Shown: positions 54,522-63,526 of the stretch, piece after piece
How positions within the stretch are numbered: position 1 is the first letter of the stretch
How the letters are laid out: every line of letters starts with the position of its first letter
Source of the DNA: Bacillota bacterium
GTDB lineage: Bacteria > Bacillota > Clostridia > Lachnospirales > Lachnospiraceae
Assembly (NCBI GenBank): GCA_023392615.1
Contig: JAEVYT010000041.1
Location: 124,001 to 188,000 of the forward strand
Reading direction: 5' to 3'
Length of the DNA: 64,000 nt
The notes under the pieces: generated by a model
What the model was told of the DNA's origin: nothing
The model's database searches: none
What the model saw: only the letters and a program-made list of their open reading frames with translations
Translations under genes and position numbers: made by a program

Positions 54522-56930
54522 ATGTTTACTACAGTTTTAGCATCAGGTTCAGAAGCTGACCTACTTGTTCCTAGCCTCCAAGGATACCATCGTACTTTGT
54601 TAACAATTGGTATTGTCATTTGTTTGTTAGGAATACTATTCGGAATCTCGATATTTTTATCGATTAAAAAGATTCCTGCCCATAAGGCTATGCTTGACGT
54701 ATCAAAAACCATCTATGAAACTTGTAAGACCTACTTAATTCAACAAGGAAAATTCCTACTCATCTTATTCTGCTTTATTGCTGTTTGTATCGCCTTTTAT
54801 TTTGGATACTTAAACGGCAAAGGAGTGGGCGGCACTTTATTCATTTTATTCTGTACTGTTCTAGGTATGTTAGGATCCTACAGCGTAGCATGGTTCGGAA
54901 TGAGAATCAATACATATGCGAACAGCCGAATGGCGTTCAACTCATTAAAGCGTCAACCGATGAAATTAATGCAGATACCGATGAAGTCCGGTATGAGTAT
55001 TGGTGTATTATTAATCAGTGTTGAATTAGCTATGATGCTCATTATTCTTTTATTTGTTCCATCCGATCTCAAGGGTGCAAGCTTTATCGGTTTTGCAATC
55101 GGTGAATCCCTTGGCGCAAGTGCATTACGTATTGCGGGTGGTATCTTTACAAAGATAGCAGATATAGGCTCCGACTTAATGAAGATTTTCTTTAAGATTA
55201 AAGAGGACGACCCTCGTAACCCAGGAGTTATTGCCGATTGTACCGGCGACAATGCAGGCGATAGCGTTGGACCTACTGCAGATGGTTTTGAGACATATGG
55301 TGTAACCGGTGTTGCTCTTATTTCTTTCATTTGTTTAGCAGTTGGTACGAAATTAAGCGGTAATGATCAGATATTATTACAAACAAATCTGTTAACTTGG
55401 ATCTTTGTAATGAGAATTTTGATGGTACTCTCCTCCGTAGTTTCCTTCTATATTAATAATGCTGTTAGTGTTGCACTTTACGGCAAAAAAGATAATATCG
55501 ATTTCGAACGTCCTTTATCCAACTTGATTTGGATGGCTTCTATATTCTCTATTATTATTACTTTTGTTGCTAGTTATTTCTTAATTGGTCCTAGTACCGA
55601 AGTGGCAAAACTTGGAACACATGGTGATTATTTATGGATTGTATTATCTGCTATTATCAGCTGCGGTACTTTAGGAGCAGCATTAATTCCTGAGTTCACT
55701 AAAATCTTTACTAGCGTAAAATCCGCTCACGTAAAAGAAACAATTAATGCTTCGAAAGAAGGCGGTGCTTCCCTTAATATTCTTTCTGGTTTTGTAGCCG
55801 GTAATTTTAGTGCTTTCTGGATTGGTTTTGTGTTTGTAATCTTAATGTTAATTGCTTATTTTGCAAGTAACTTCGGATTGGATAGCCTCATGATTTATCC
55901 TTCCGTATTTGCATTCGGTCTTGTTGCTTTTGGCTTCTTAAGTGTTGGTCCTATCACGATTGCTGTAGACAGTTATGGTCCGGTAACAGACAATGCTCAG
56001 TCTGTTTACGAACTTTCTTTAATAGAAGAAGTTCCTGACATCGCGAATGAAATTGAAAAAGAATTCAAGTTTAAACCTGATTTTGAAATGGCAAAAGAAT
56101 ACCTTGAAGCAAATGATGGCGCAGGTAATACCTTTAAGGCTACTGCGAAACCGGTTCTAATTGGTACCGCAGTGGTTGGTGCAACTATCATGATCTTCTC
56201 TCTCATCTTAATTGTTCAGAAGACATTGGGCGTTGAACCGGAATCAATCTTAAATCTATTAAACCCTTACACCATTCTTGGTTTTATGTGTGGTGGTGCT
56301 GTTATCTACTGGTTCACCGGCGCTGCTACTCAGGCAGTATCTACTGGTGCATACCGTGCAGTTGAATATATTAAGAAGAACATTAAACTTGATGAGAACG
56401 CAAGTCAAACCGCTGCAATCGAGTCTTCCAAAGAAGTTGTTAAAATCTGTACTCAGTATGCTCAAAAGGGTATGTTAAATATATTTATCGCAATCTTCTC
56501 CTTCGCTCTTGCATTTGCTTGTATCTTTACTCAATCATTAGATGGCGAAAAGACTGCTTCCTTCTTTATCTCCTACCTGATTTCCATCGCTACCTTTGGT
56601 TTATTCCAGGCAGTATTTATGGCTAACGCAGGTGGATGTTGGGATAATGCAAAAAAAGGAGTTGAAGTTGATTTAAAAGAAAAAGGTACTCCTTTGCATG
56701 ATGCAACTGTTGTTGGTGATACTGTAGGTGATCCATTCAAGGATACCTCCTCTGTTGCGTTAAATCCAATCATCAAGTTCACAACCTTATTCGGTACTCT
56801 TGCAATGGAAATTGCGATCTCCGATAAGTTTAAGGCAGAAGCACCATTTGTTGGTGTATTCTTCCTGATTGTTGCACTCGTATTCGTATGGCGCTCCTTC
56901 TACGGTATGAAGATTTCAGATTCAAAATAA
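54522..56930 (+). CDS. hppA: Membrane-bound proton-translocating pyrophosphatase, divergent type
   Basis: An 802-residue protein with about 16 membrane helices that couples pyrophosphate hydrolysis to ion pumping. Substrate motifs are EDDPRNPGVIADCTGDNAGD and, near the C-terminus, GGCWDNAKKG and TVVGDTVGDPFKDTS, which keep the acidic Mg-PPi ligands. The usual GADLVGKVE is replaced by IGSDLMKIFF, and the segment after GDNAGD reads SVGPTADGFETYG. GNTFKATAK has Lys at the position that makes canonical enzymes K+-independent. These traits fit the divergent, Na+-regulated H+-pumping clade. The ATG follows AAAGGAG. It is alone in its unit. Confidence 0.9.
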   Translation: MFTTVLASGSEADLLVPSLQGYHRTLLTIGIVICLLGILFGISIFLSIKKIPAHKAMLDVSKTIYETCKTYLIQQGKFLLILFCFIAVCIAFYFGYLNGKGVGGTLFILFCTVLGMLGSYSVAWFGMRINTYANSRMAFNSLKRQPMKLMQIPMKSGMSIGVLLISVELAMMLIILLFVPSDLKGASFIGFAIGESLGASALRIAGGIFTKIADIGSDLMKIFFKIKEDDPRNPGVIADCTGDNAGDSVGPTADGFETYGVTGVALISFICLAVGTKLSGNDQILLQTNLLTWIFVMRILMVLSSVVSFYINNAVSVALYGKKDNIDFERPLSNLIWMASIFSIIITFVASYFLIGPSTEVAKLGTHGDYLWIVLSAIISCGTLGAALIPEFTKIFTSVKSAHVKETINASKEGGASLNILSGFVAGNFSAFWIGFVFVILMLIAYFASNFGLDSLMIYPSVFAFGLVAFGFLSVGPITIAVDSYGPVTDNAQSVYELSLIEEVPDIANEIEKEFKFKPDFEMAKEYLEANDGAGNTFKATAKPVLIGTAVVGATIMIFSLILIVQKTLGVEPESILNLLNPYTILGFMCGGAVIYWFTGAATQAVSTGAYRAVEYIKKNIKLDENASQTAAIESSKEVVKICTQYAQKGMLNIFIAIFSFALAFACIFTQSLDGEKTASFFISYLISIATFGLFQAVFMANAGGCWDNAKKGVEVDLKEKGTPLHDATVVGDTVGDPFKDTSSVALNPIIKFTTLFGTLAMEIAISDKFKAEAPFVGVFFLIVALVFVWRSFYGMKISDSK

Positions 56931-56950
56931 ATAAACAATAATCAGATTCA

Positions 56951-56994
56951 AATAAAACAGAAGCAAGTCTAATCCGGACTTGCTTCTGTTTTAT
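56951..56994. terminator. Terminator of the pyrophosphatase gene
   Basis: AATAAAACAGAAGCAAGT pairs perfectly with ACTTGCTTCTGTTTTATT (18 pairs) around an eight- to nine-base loop. Its A-rich left flank lets it also serve the convergent gene at 57184. Confidence 0.92.
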
Positions 56995-57183
56995 TGGCTC
57001 TTATATTATGGAACCATTCCTCTCCCAGAGCATTCATAGCTCAAATGAATATCGAAAGTCACTCTTCTGCTAAAAGAGTAATGACTGCACAGGCACATGC
57101 ACTTGCCATTAGTTTATCCGGTCGTATATATGTCCATTCGTTATCGTTCTGTTGGATTGATACTGCTTGGAGTTATAACAAAG

Positions 57184-58104
57184 CTATTGAAATAAATCTA
57201 CAATGATTCCATCATAATCCGATAGCCGATCCACTTTTTTTATTTTCTTCAGGAATTTATCATTATTCGTTACAATAGGTAACATAAAAATCCATAATTC
57301 CTTCATTTTGAAGAGTACGTTATGATCCCCCGATAGTACATTCTTATAGTCCTGATAAATACGATCGTGAAATTCTTTAATAATTTTGAGCTCTGTTTTT
57401 TCACCGTTTTTTAATTCACCAACTAATCCTGGGTTGGATAGTAGACCGCGTCCAATCATGATTGAATCAATATTTGGGCATTCTTCTACAAAGGCATGAA
57501 AATCTTCAACACTACAGATATCTCCGTTATAGCATAAGGTATTTTTACTAAGTCGAATTCCTTCCTTAAACATAGTGATATTAGGTTTATTCTTATAATA
57601 ATCCTCTCTGGTTCTGGCATGAATAATTAATTCCTGCATAGGGTATTTATTATATAATTCAATTAATGGATAGAATTCATCGGGATCACTAAATCCAAGT
57701 CTTGTTTTTACTGATATATTAATAGTAGACGCTTCGAAAATCTCATCCAAAAACTCCTCTAGTTCTTTGGGTTTACGTAAAAAGCCAGAGCCTCTGAATT
57801 TTGAAACCACTGTTCCTGAAGGACAACCTAGATTTAAATTAACTTCATCATATCCTAGTTCCCCCAAAAAACGCGATGTATGTATAAAATCTTTTGCGCT
57901 ATTCGTCATAATTTGAGGTACCAAATTAATGCCTTGATTATTCTCAGGTAATACATCCCTTAATTCCTTATTTCTTAATTTTGCTTTTTGATTTGGTACG
58001 ACAAATGGAGAAAAATATTTATCAATATGATTAAAATAACTGTGATGTGCATTGCGATATAAATAACCTGTTATTCCTTCTAGTGGTGCAAAGTAAAATC
58101 TCAT
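57184..58104 (-). CDS. dus: tRNA-dihydrouridine synthase
   Basis: A 306-residue FMN enzyme that reduces specific uridines in tRNA. FAPLEGITGYLYRNA is the N-terminal FMN segment, NLNLGCPSGTVVSKFRGSG holds the catalytic Cys, VKTRLGF and IHARTRE follow, and IMIGRGLLSNPGLV is the C-terminal phosphate-binding motif. It is of the short Dus type common in Clostridia; which tRNA position it modifies is unknown. GGAGT lies ten bases upstream of the ATG. Confidence 0.93.
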   Translation of the reverse strand: MRFYFAPLEGITGYLYRNAHHSYFNHIDKYFSPFVVPNQKAKLRNKELRDVLPENNQGINLVPQIMTNSAKDFIHTSRFLGELGYDEVNLNLGCPSGTVVSKFRGSGFLRKPKELEEFLDEIFEASTINISVKTRLGFSDPDEFYPLIELYNKYPMQELIIHARTREDYYKNKPNITMFKEGIRLSKNTLCYNGDICSVEDFHAFVEECPNIDSIMIGRGLLSNPGLVGELKNGEKTELKIIKEFHDRIYQDYKNVLSGDHNVLFKMKELWIFMLPIVTNNDKFLKKIKKVDRLSDYDGIIVDLFQ

Positions 58105-58284
58105 GTGTTAATAACTCCTTATCCATGGTAATTATCTGTTCTATTTTTCTAACTACTTATAGCCTAGCTTATTCTTACTATTCAACCGGTACTTGTTGTT
58201 TTCTTGTTAACTAAGCATTCTCTTTGTTCTTCCTATTCTCGTTCTCCTTTTTCTTGTTATTTTACTGTTCTTGCTATATCGTAC

Positions 58285-58494
58285 TTATCCTTTCATTTTA
58301 TCCAATAATTCTTCAATCTTTGGCGTACATCTTCTTCCACCACAGGGGCCGGAACCTGCTCCGGTTGCTTTTCGCACTTTCTCAATTGTATCAGCACCAT
58401 TTTCTATTGCTTTTTTTATCGTAGCTCTACTAATGCCTTTGCAAATGCATACTTTTGTCATTTTATCTAAAATATCTTCATTTAAATCTCCCAT
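58285..58494 (-). CDS. BFD-like [2Fe-2S]-binding protein
   Basis: A 69-residue protein. VCICKG and GPCGGRRCTPK give the C-x-C...C-x4-C ligand pattern of the bacterioferritin-associated ferredoxin domain, which binds a [2Fe-2S] cluster. As a stand-alone BFD protein it may deliver electrons to bacterioferritin for iron release or to another oxidoreductase; no bacterioferritin gene is adjacent. The ATG follows AAAGGAG at seven bases. It is 180 bases upstream of the dus gene on the same strand. Confidence 0.88.
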   Translation of the reverse strand: MGDLNEDILDKMTKVCICKGISRATIKKAIENGADTIEKVRKATGAGSGPCGGRRCTPKIEELLDKMKG

Positions 58495-58830
58495 ATAAAT
58501 ACTCCTTTTAATCGCAGTTATTTTTATTATATATGATATGGTTTAAAACTCAAATTAATTTTTTCTAATACCACTTTTCACTTTTTTGAAAATCATGTTT
58601 TTGTAATTCTTTCCTTTAGTTCAAACTTTTATTCTTCTGTTTTACAGTATAGCATTACAGATTTACCATTATTTATCAATTTTTATCATAAATATTACAT
58701 TTTAGTAAATTATTTGGACCTTTTCGAGGTATTCAGGTAATATTTTTTACAATATTAAAAAATTATATGTAGAAATTGATCATTATCTGTGCTATACTTT
58801 TCGAGATAACAATTAAGGAGGGTTTCAATC

Positions 58831-60117
58831 TTGGAAAACAAAAAAATCATTCAAGTCGAAGAAAAGGTACCGTTGAAGCTTGCGATTCCACTTTCTCTAC
58901 AACACATGTTCGCTATGTTCGGCGCATCTGTATTTGTTCCTTTATTCTTCCACATCAATCCATCAGTCGTACTGTTAATGAACGGTGTCGGCACTCTTTT
59001 ATTTATTTTAATTACCAAGGGCAAAGCTCCCGCGTATTTGGGTTCAAGCTTTGCTTTTCTTATGCCCGCAGGTGCGGTAATATCTTCATTAGGTTACCAA
59101 TATGCGCTTGGTGGGTTTATTGCGGTAGGTATCGGATTATGTATCCTATCAGCAATCATCTATAAATTCGGTGTTAAGTGGATTGATGTCGTACTACCGG
59201 CTGCTGCGATGGGCCCCGTAGTTGCACTGATTGGTTTGGAGCTTGCAAAAACGGCTGCTTCCACCGGTCTTGTTGTACCTACCGACAAAGTTCCTGTTGT
59301 TCAAACCAACAATGTCATTGTATTTATAGTAACCTTAGCTGTTGCTGTATTAGGTAGTGTTTTATTCCGTAAGTTCTTTGCTGTTATTCCTATTCTTATT
59401 GCAATTGTTGCAGGTTATGTCACAGCTATTTTCACAAATGTTATTAAAGTTACAGATATTTCAAAAGCATTACACACTGACATTCTTGTAGTGCCAAACT
59501 TCCAATTGCCTCATTTTAACTTTACAGCAATTATAACAATTATCCCTGTTATATTAGTACTTGCTTCCGAGCATATCGGCCATCAGCTTGTAACTAGTAA
59601 AATTGTTGGCAAGGACTTAATCAAAGATCCTGGCTTACATCGTTCTTTATTTGCAGATGGTATCTCCACTACACTTTCCGGTTTTGTAGGGTCCGTGCCA
59701 ACCACAACCTACGGTGAAAATATCGGTGTTATGGCTATCACAAAAGTATACTCTGTTCGTGTAATCGGCGGCGCAGCTATTATCTCTATGATTGCTTCTG
59801 TACTTGGACCGGTATCAGCATTAATTCAAACTATTCCTGGACCTGTTATCGGCGGTATCTCCTTCCTCTTATATGGTATGATTGCTGCTTCCGGTATCCG
59901 TGTTATGGTAGATGCACAACTTGATTTTAGCAAGAGCCGTAATCTTGCACTAACATCTGTAGTATTCTTAACCGGTTTATCAGGCGTGTCCATTCCGATT
60001 AGTGGTGATGGTAAAGTTGCTTTATCCGGTATGGTACTTGCTACAATCGTTGGTATGTTGATGTCCTTACTATTCTGGATATTTGATAAGGCAAACTTAT
60101 TAAACGACAAGGAATAG
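58831..60117 (+). CDS. uraA: Uracil permease, NCS2 family
   Basis: A 428-residue membrane transporter with about 14 segments. VPLKLAIPLSLQHMFAMFGA is the N-terminal signature, ASEHIGHQ carries the substrate- and proton-binding Glu, and TTTYGENIGVMAITKVYS the second binding Glu. The pattern fits UraA-type uracil:H+ symport better than xanthine permeases. The start is a TTG, chosen because AAGGAGGG lies nine bases upstream. No PyrR site was recognised; a weak promoter (TAGAAA, 17 bases, TATACT at 58793-58798) lies in the 336-base upstream gap, otherwise AT-rich. Confidence 0.88.
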   Translation: MENKKIIQVEEKVPLKLAIPLSLQHMFAMFGASVFVPLFFHINPSVVLLMNGVGTLLFILITKGKAPAYLGSSFAFLMPAGAVISSLGYQYALGGFIAVGIGLCILSAIIYKFGVKWIDVVLPAAAMGPVVALIGLELAKTAASTGLVVPTDKVPVVQTNNVIVFIVTLAVAVLGSVLFRKFFAVIPILIAIVAGYVTAIFTNVIKVTDISKALHTDILVVPNFQLPHFNFTAIITIIPVILVLASEHIGHQLVTSKIVGKDLIKDPGLHRSLFADGISTTLSGFVGSVPTTTYGENIGVMAITKVYSVRVIGGAAIISMIASVLGPVSALIQTIPGPVIGGISFLLYGMIAASGIRVMVDAQLDFSKSRNLALTSVVFLTGLSGVSIPISGDGKVALSGMVLATIVGMLMSLLFWIFDKANLLNDKE

Positions 60118-60174
60118 TTCGTACTTATATGTATTAATAATTTTAAATACAATTCATATATAAGCAACATAACT

Positions 60175-60213
60175 TATGCCACAATATACTCTAACCCAGT
60201 GTATTGTGGCATA
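60175..60213. terminator. Terminator of the uracil permease gene
   Basis: TATGCCACAATA pairs with TATTGTGGCATA around a loop of about 15 bases, 58 bases after the stop codon. The T-tract is poor. Confidence 0.65.
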
Positions 60214-60263
60214 TTACATATCCTAAATAAAAACCAAGAAATAATCCATACTGGTATCTCTTA

Positions 60264-60404
60264 CTACAACAAATATATATTCCATTCTTCTATTATATAA
60301 TAAACTCTACTAAAATTATAAGTAATACATTTTAACTTAGATATATGCTGAAATAGTCGAGCATACATAGCATTATATAATACACATATATTCATTTGTT
60401 GTAG
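60264..60404. repeat. Inverted repeat, 141 bp
   Basis: CTACAACAAAT (60264-60274) and ATTTGTTGTAG (60394-60404) are perfect 11-base arms, continued by imperfect AT-rich pairing (ATATAT / ATATATTC). An inner ATATATGCT/AGCATTATATA pair is also present. It may be a miniature element. Confidence 0.4.
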
Positions 60405-60478
60405 AGTGACACAGAGATTTTTATTTCGCTGGATATACTGACAATATTACTTTCTTATTAAAAAGATGTTATTCATAA

Positions 60479-60969
60479 CATACAAAATATCTTTCCTATC
60501 ATATAAATCTTACTTATATAAAACTATATGTCTTACCTATATAACACGGTCTTTCCATAAACATACAAAAAATCCTTTCTTAATAACAAGGTCTTTCTTA
60601 TGTCAAACTATTCGTTTTACCTATATAACAAAGTCTTTCCATAAGCACACAAAATATCATTTCTTTATAACAAAATTTTTCTTATACATACAACTATTTG
60701 TTTTGCCTATATAACCAATTCTTTCCATAAACATACAAAATATCATAACTTTATAACAAAATTTTTCTTATACATACAACCATTTGTTTTGCCTATATAA
60801 CCAGATCTTTCCATAAACATACAAAATATCATATCTTTATAATAAGATCTTACTTATATAAAACTATATGCCTTACCTATACAACTAAGTCTTTCCATAA
60901 GCATACAAAAAATCCTTTCTTAATAACAAGGTCTTTATATATAACAAGGTCTTTATATATAACAAGAAA
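60479..60969. repeat. Tandem repeat array, about 84-bp unit
   Basis: Six consecutive units start with CATACAAAA or CACACAAAA at 60479, 60562, 60646, 60732, 60818 and 60902, with periods of 83, 84, 86, 86 and 84 bases. Each complete unit has TATAACAA-like, CCTATATAAC and TCTTTCCATAA words. The last unit is truncated and runs into an 18-base subrepeat (AACAAGGTCTTTATATAT twice). The array lies between the terminators of two convergent genes. No gene is seen in it. Confidence 0.9.
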
Positions 60970-61003
60970 GCTCCTTACCGGACTATCCGGAAGAAGCTTT
61001 CTT
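60964..61003 (-). terminator. Terminator of the chemoreceptor gene
   Basis: AAGAAAGCT and CTT-CCGG pair with CCGG-AAG and AGCTTTCTT around a five-base loop, followed on the minus strand by CTTGTTATATATA. It lies 27 bases past the stop codon at 61030. Confidence 0.8.
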
Positions 61004-61029
61004 CATTTTATCTTCTTATTACTTAAACG

Positions 61030-63243
61030 TTACTTAATCTTAAAGAATCTGATTGCATCTTCAAGCTTTCTTGCATCCTCTTCCAGAACCTTTGCAGCCG
61101 CTTGCAAATGTTCAACGGAATCAACCTGGTTTAATGCAGTTGCATTAACTTCCTCTGAAGAAGCTGTTGTTTCTTCTGTTACAGCTGAAATATTTTGTAT
61201 CGCATTCAATGTATCATCCTTCGCTGACTCAATTGCTTTCAGTCGTTTTAAAATATCATTTAAGTTAAGAGCCAAATCATTAACATGGCTGCTGATATTA
61301 TCAAACACCTGAACTGTCTTATTTAATGCTTCCGTCTGAGATGCTACAATACTTTCTGCTCTTTCTGCTGTGCTAACCGTAACCTTGTTCTGATTATCGA
61401 TATCCTTTACAGTATTTTGAATTTGTTTTGCTGCATTTACACTCTGATCAGCTAACTTTCTAATCTCTTCAGCAACTACTGCAAATCCTTTTCCAGCTTC
61501 TCCTGCTCTTGCCGCTTCAATCGAAGCATTTAATGAGAGGAGATTAGTTTGAGAAGCAATATTATCAATAATATTTACAAAGCCTTCAATCTTCTTGGAT
61601 TGCACCTTAAATTCTTGAATCTTATGAATTACATCTTGCGTAATTTCCGAAGTAGCTTTGGATTTATCATTCAACTCATCAATAATATTCTTACCTTCAC
61701 TTGCCACCACTTGAGTATTATTTGCGATCTGCTCAATCTCATTGGTGTTTGTATAAACCTGATTAATCTGATCAGATAGATTTGACATCTGCACCAAGCA
61801 ACGTTCTGCATCTTCCGCCTGTTGAACTATCCCTTGACCTATCTCATCAATCGTACGGGAAATCCCCTTTGTAGCATATAATAAATCACTAGCTGTTGAT
61901 GATAAACCTTCTGCTGAACCGCTAACTGTACCACCAACGTCCTGAACTTCACCTATTAAGGTTCGTATTCCTTGCATCATATCGGTAATACCTGATGATA
62001 ATGCCTGGAACTCGTCCTTTCTCTTGGTATCAAAGTGAGCAGTCAAATCTCCCTGAGCTACCTTGGCAATTGATCGATTCATAGTACTGATAACTCTTGT
62101 TACGCCACCTGCAATTATAACAACAATGATGATTGCAAACAAACATGATAAGCCAACAAAAATTATACTAGTTACTTTCATTTCTGTAATTTGACCTAGA
62201 ATTGTTGATTTGGGAATCAATGCACATACCATACCATCTGTATCTTTTAATTTACTATACACAAAAGCATAAGATTTTCCTTTATACTTCTCATATGTAA
62301 AACCACTTTGCTTATTGCCCTTTAAAGCCTTTTGATAATATGGTAATTTTTCGAATATAGCTTTTTGATCTTCTTTCCCTGCTAAAGTTTCTCTACCATC
62401 ACTTGTTATATACCCCAATACGCTGTTCTTACCTAAATTATATTGGGATAGTGTTTTTTCGAGTCCCTCCGTTGATACATCAATGATAATAAATCCTCTT
62501 GAATTATTTAATCTTCGAATAATAGAAGTTGCATAATCACTTGTACTATAAGGATCACCAGTACCTAGCATTATTTTATCCAATTCTGAATGTTTTCCCA
62601 TCCAAACAAATTGTGCCTTATTTTTTCTCAATCTGTCGTTAATCTCTGAACTTGATACTGCATCATATAATTTCTCTTTCAGCGTACCAGTGGTTGACAT
62701 ATCGATTCCATTGACACCTATCAAATGAATATTTGCAATAAAATTATTCATTTGCTTACCAAGGCCAATTCTTTGATTAATATCTTCAATTGTCTTTGAT
62801 GAACCCATACTCTTTTCATAGTCATCATGTAAGAAATCTGATACTTTAACATCCAAAGATAACTCCATCGTTGACTTGTCAATCGTTACAAAACCAAGAT
62901 TCAAATATGTACTGATTGCATTTACAGTATCGTTCGCCCTCTTTTCATAATTCGATCTTAATGCAGATTCTGACTTGGAATATGAGTATATCCCATACAA
63001 AGCTAGTAAAACTACCGGTACCAACAACCCGATCGCTAATTTTATCTTAATGCTTTGAAATCTGTGTAAAAATGTTTGATTCACCTTTGTTTCCGCCAAA
63101 GAATCCTCAGTAATTTCTTTCTTTGGAATTACTGCTTTTACTTTCGAAAACACAGTAATGCTAATTTTTTTTAGACCTCTTAGTATTTTTTGTATAACTT
63201 GAAGAGGTTTTGTTATACTTCCTTTGTCCTTTTTCATGCTCAT
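61030..63243 (-). CDS. Methyl-accepting chemotaxis protein
   Basis: A 737-residue chemoreceptor. It has a basic cytoplasmic N-terminal stretch (1-65), TM1 (about 69-87), an extracytoplasmic Cache-like sensor (about 90-350, with VWMGKHSELDKIMLGTGDPY), TM2 (about 356-380), a HAMP domain (to about 435) and a long signalling coiled coil. The conserved hairpin tip is GFAVVAEEIRKLADQSVNAA near residue 590. It relays ligand binding to CheA/CheW; the ligand is unknown. The start follows GGGGGA at six bases; frame-open codons upstream lie over the promoter. No che genes are adjacent. Confidence 0.92.
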   Translation of the reverse strand: MSMKKDKGSITKPLQVIQKILRGLKKISITVFSKVKAVIPKKEITEDSLAETKVNQTFLHRFQSIKIKLAIGLLVPVVLLALYGIYSYSKSESALRSNYEKRANDTVNAISTYLNLGFVTIDKSTMELSLDVKVSDFLHDDYEKSMGSSKTIEDINQRIGLGKQMNNFIANIHLIGVNGIDMSTTGTLKEKLYDAVSSSEINDRLRKNKAQFVWMGKHSELDKIMLGTGDPYSTSDYATSIIRRLNNSRGFIIIDVSTEGLEKTLSQYNLGKNSVLGYITSDGRETLAGKEDQKAIFEKLPYYQKALKGNKQSGFTYEKYKGKSYAFVYSKLKDTDGMVCALIPKSTILGQITEMKVTSIIFVGLSCLFAIIIVVIIAGGVTRVISTMNRSIAKVAQGDLTAHFDTKRKDEFQALSSGITDMMQGIRTLIGEVQDVGGTVSGSAEGLSSTASDLLYATKGISRTIDEIGQGIVQQAEDAERCLVQMSNLSDQINQVYTNTNEIEQIANNTQVVASEGKNIIDELNDKSKATSEITQDVIHKIQEFKVQSKKIEGFVNIIDNIASQTNLLSLNASIEAARAGEAGKGFAVVAEEIRKLADQSVNAAKQIQNTVKDIDNQNKVTVSTAERAESIVASQTEALNKTVQVFDNISSHVNDLALNLNDILKRLKAIESAKDDTLNAIQNISAVTEETTASSEEVNATALNQVDSVEHLQAAAKVLEEDARKLEDAIRFFKIK

Positions 63244-63278
63244 AAGCATCCCCCGTTTCAATGTTACTGAATACTTTA

Positions 63279-63307
63279 ATTTTAACATCGAGCGAGTATT
63301 AAATCAA
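63279..63307 (-). promoter_or_regulatory. Promoter of the chemoreceptor gene
   Basis: On the minus strand TTGATT (63302-63307) and TAAAAT (63279-63284) are 17 bases apart, about 35 bases before the ATG. It looks SigA-like; no SigD-type motif was seen. Confidence 0.6.
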
Positions 63308-63526
63308 GGTAAATTAGATTCATTTCTGTGATTAATAGATGAATTTCGTCATTTTTAATAGCATATTTTGAAAAAAATACACAAGGAAGTTGGTTTTTTC
63401 GCTATATTTAGACATATTATCCTATTTTATACATTTGTTATATTTTTATATAATTTGACAAAAAGCATTGTATTTTTATACTTAATTTTACAGCATTTAA
63501 GCTTGTGTGGTTTTATTATTCGAATT

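Noticed and set aside
56995..57183. Short frames between the pyrophosphatase terminator and the dus stop codon
   Set aside because: A plus-strand frame of 70 codons runs into dus and has no ribosome site. A minus-strand 36-codon stretch (containing YIRPDKLMASACACAVI) looks protein-like but lacks a start codon; it could be a remnant, with too little evidence to call.
58776..59165. 129-residue plus-strand frame overlapping the uracil permease start
   Set aside because: It is out of frame with a clear NCS2 permease, and the TTG start with AAGGAGGG fits the permease.
60466..60714. 82-residue open frame in the tandem array
   Set aside because: Its repetitive protein (YITRSFHKHTK-like units) only mirrors the DNA repeat, the frame drifts with unit lengths not divisible by three, and no ribosome site is visible.
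60479..60969. CRISPR array
   Set aside because: The period is constant but whole units are similar; there is no short invariant repeat with unique spacers and no cas gene nearby.
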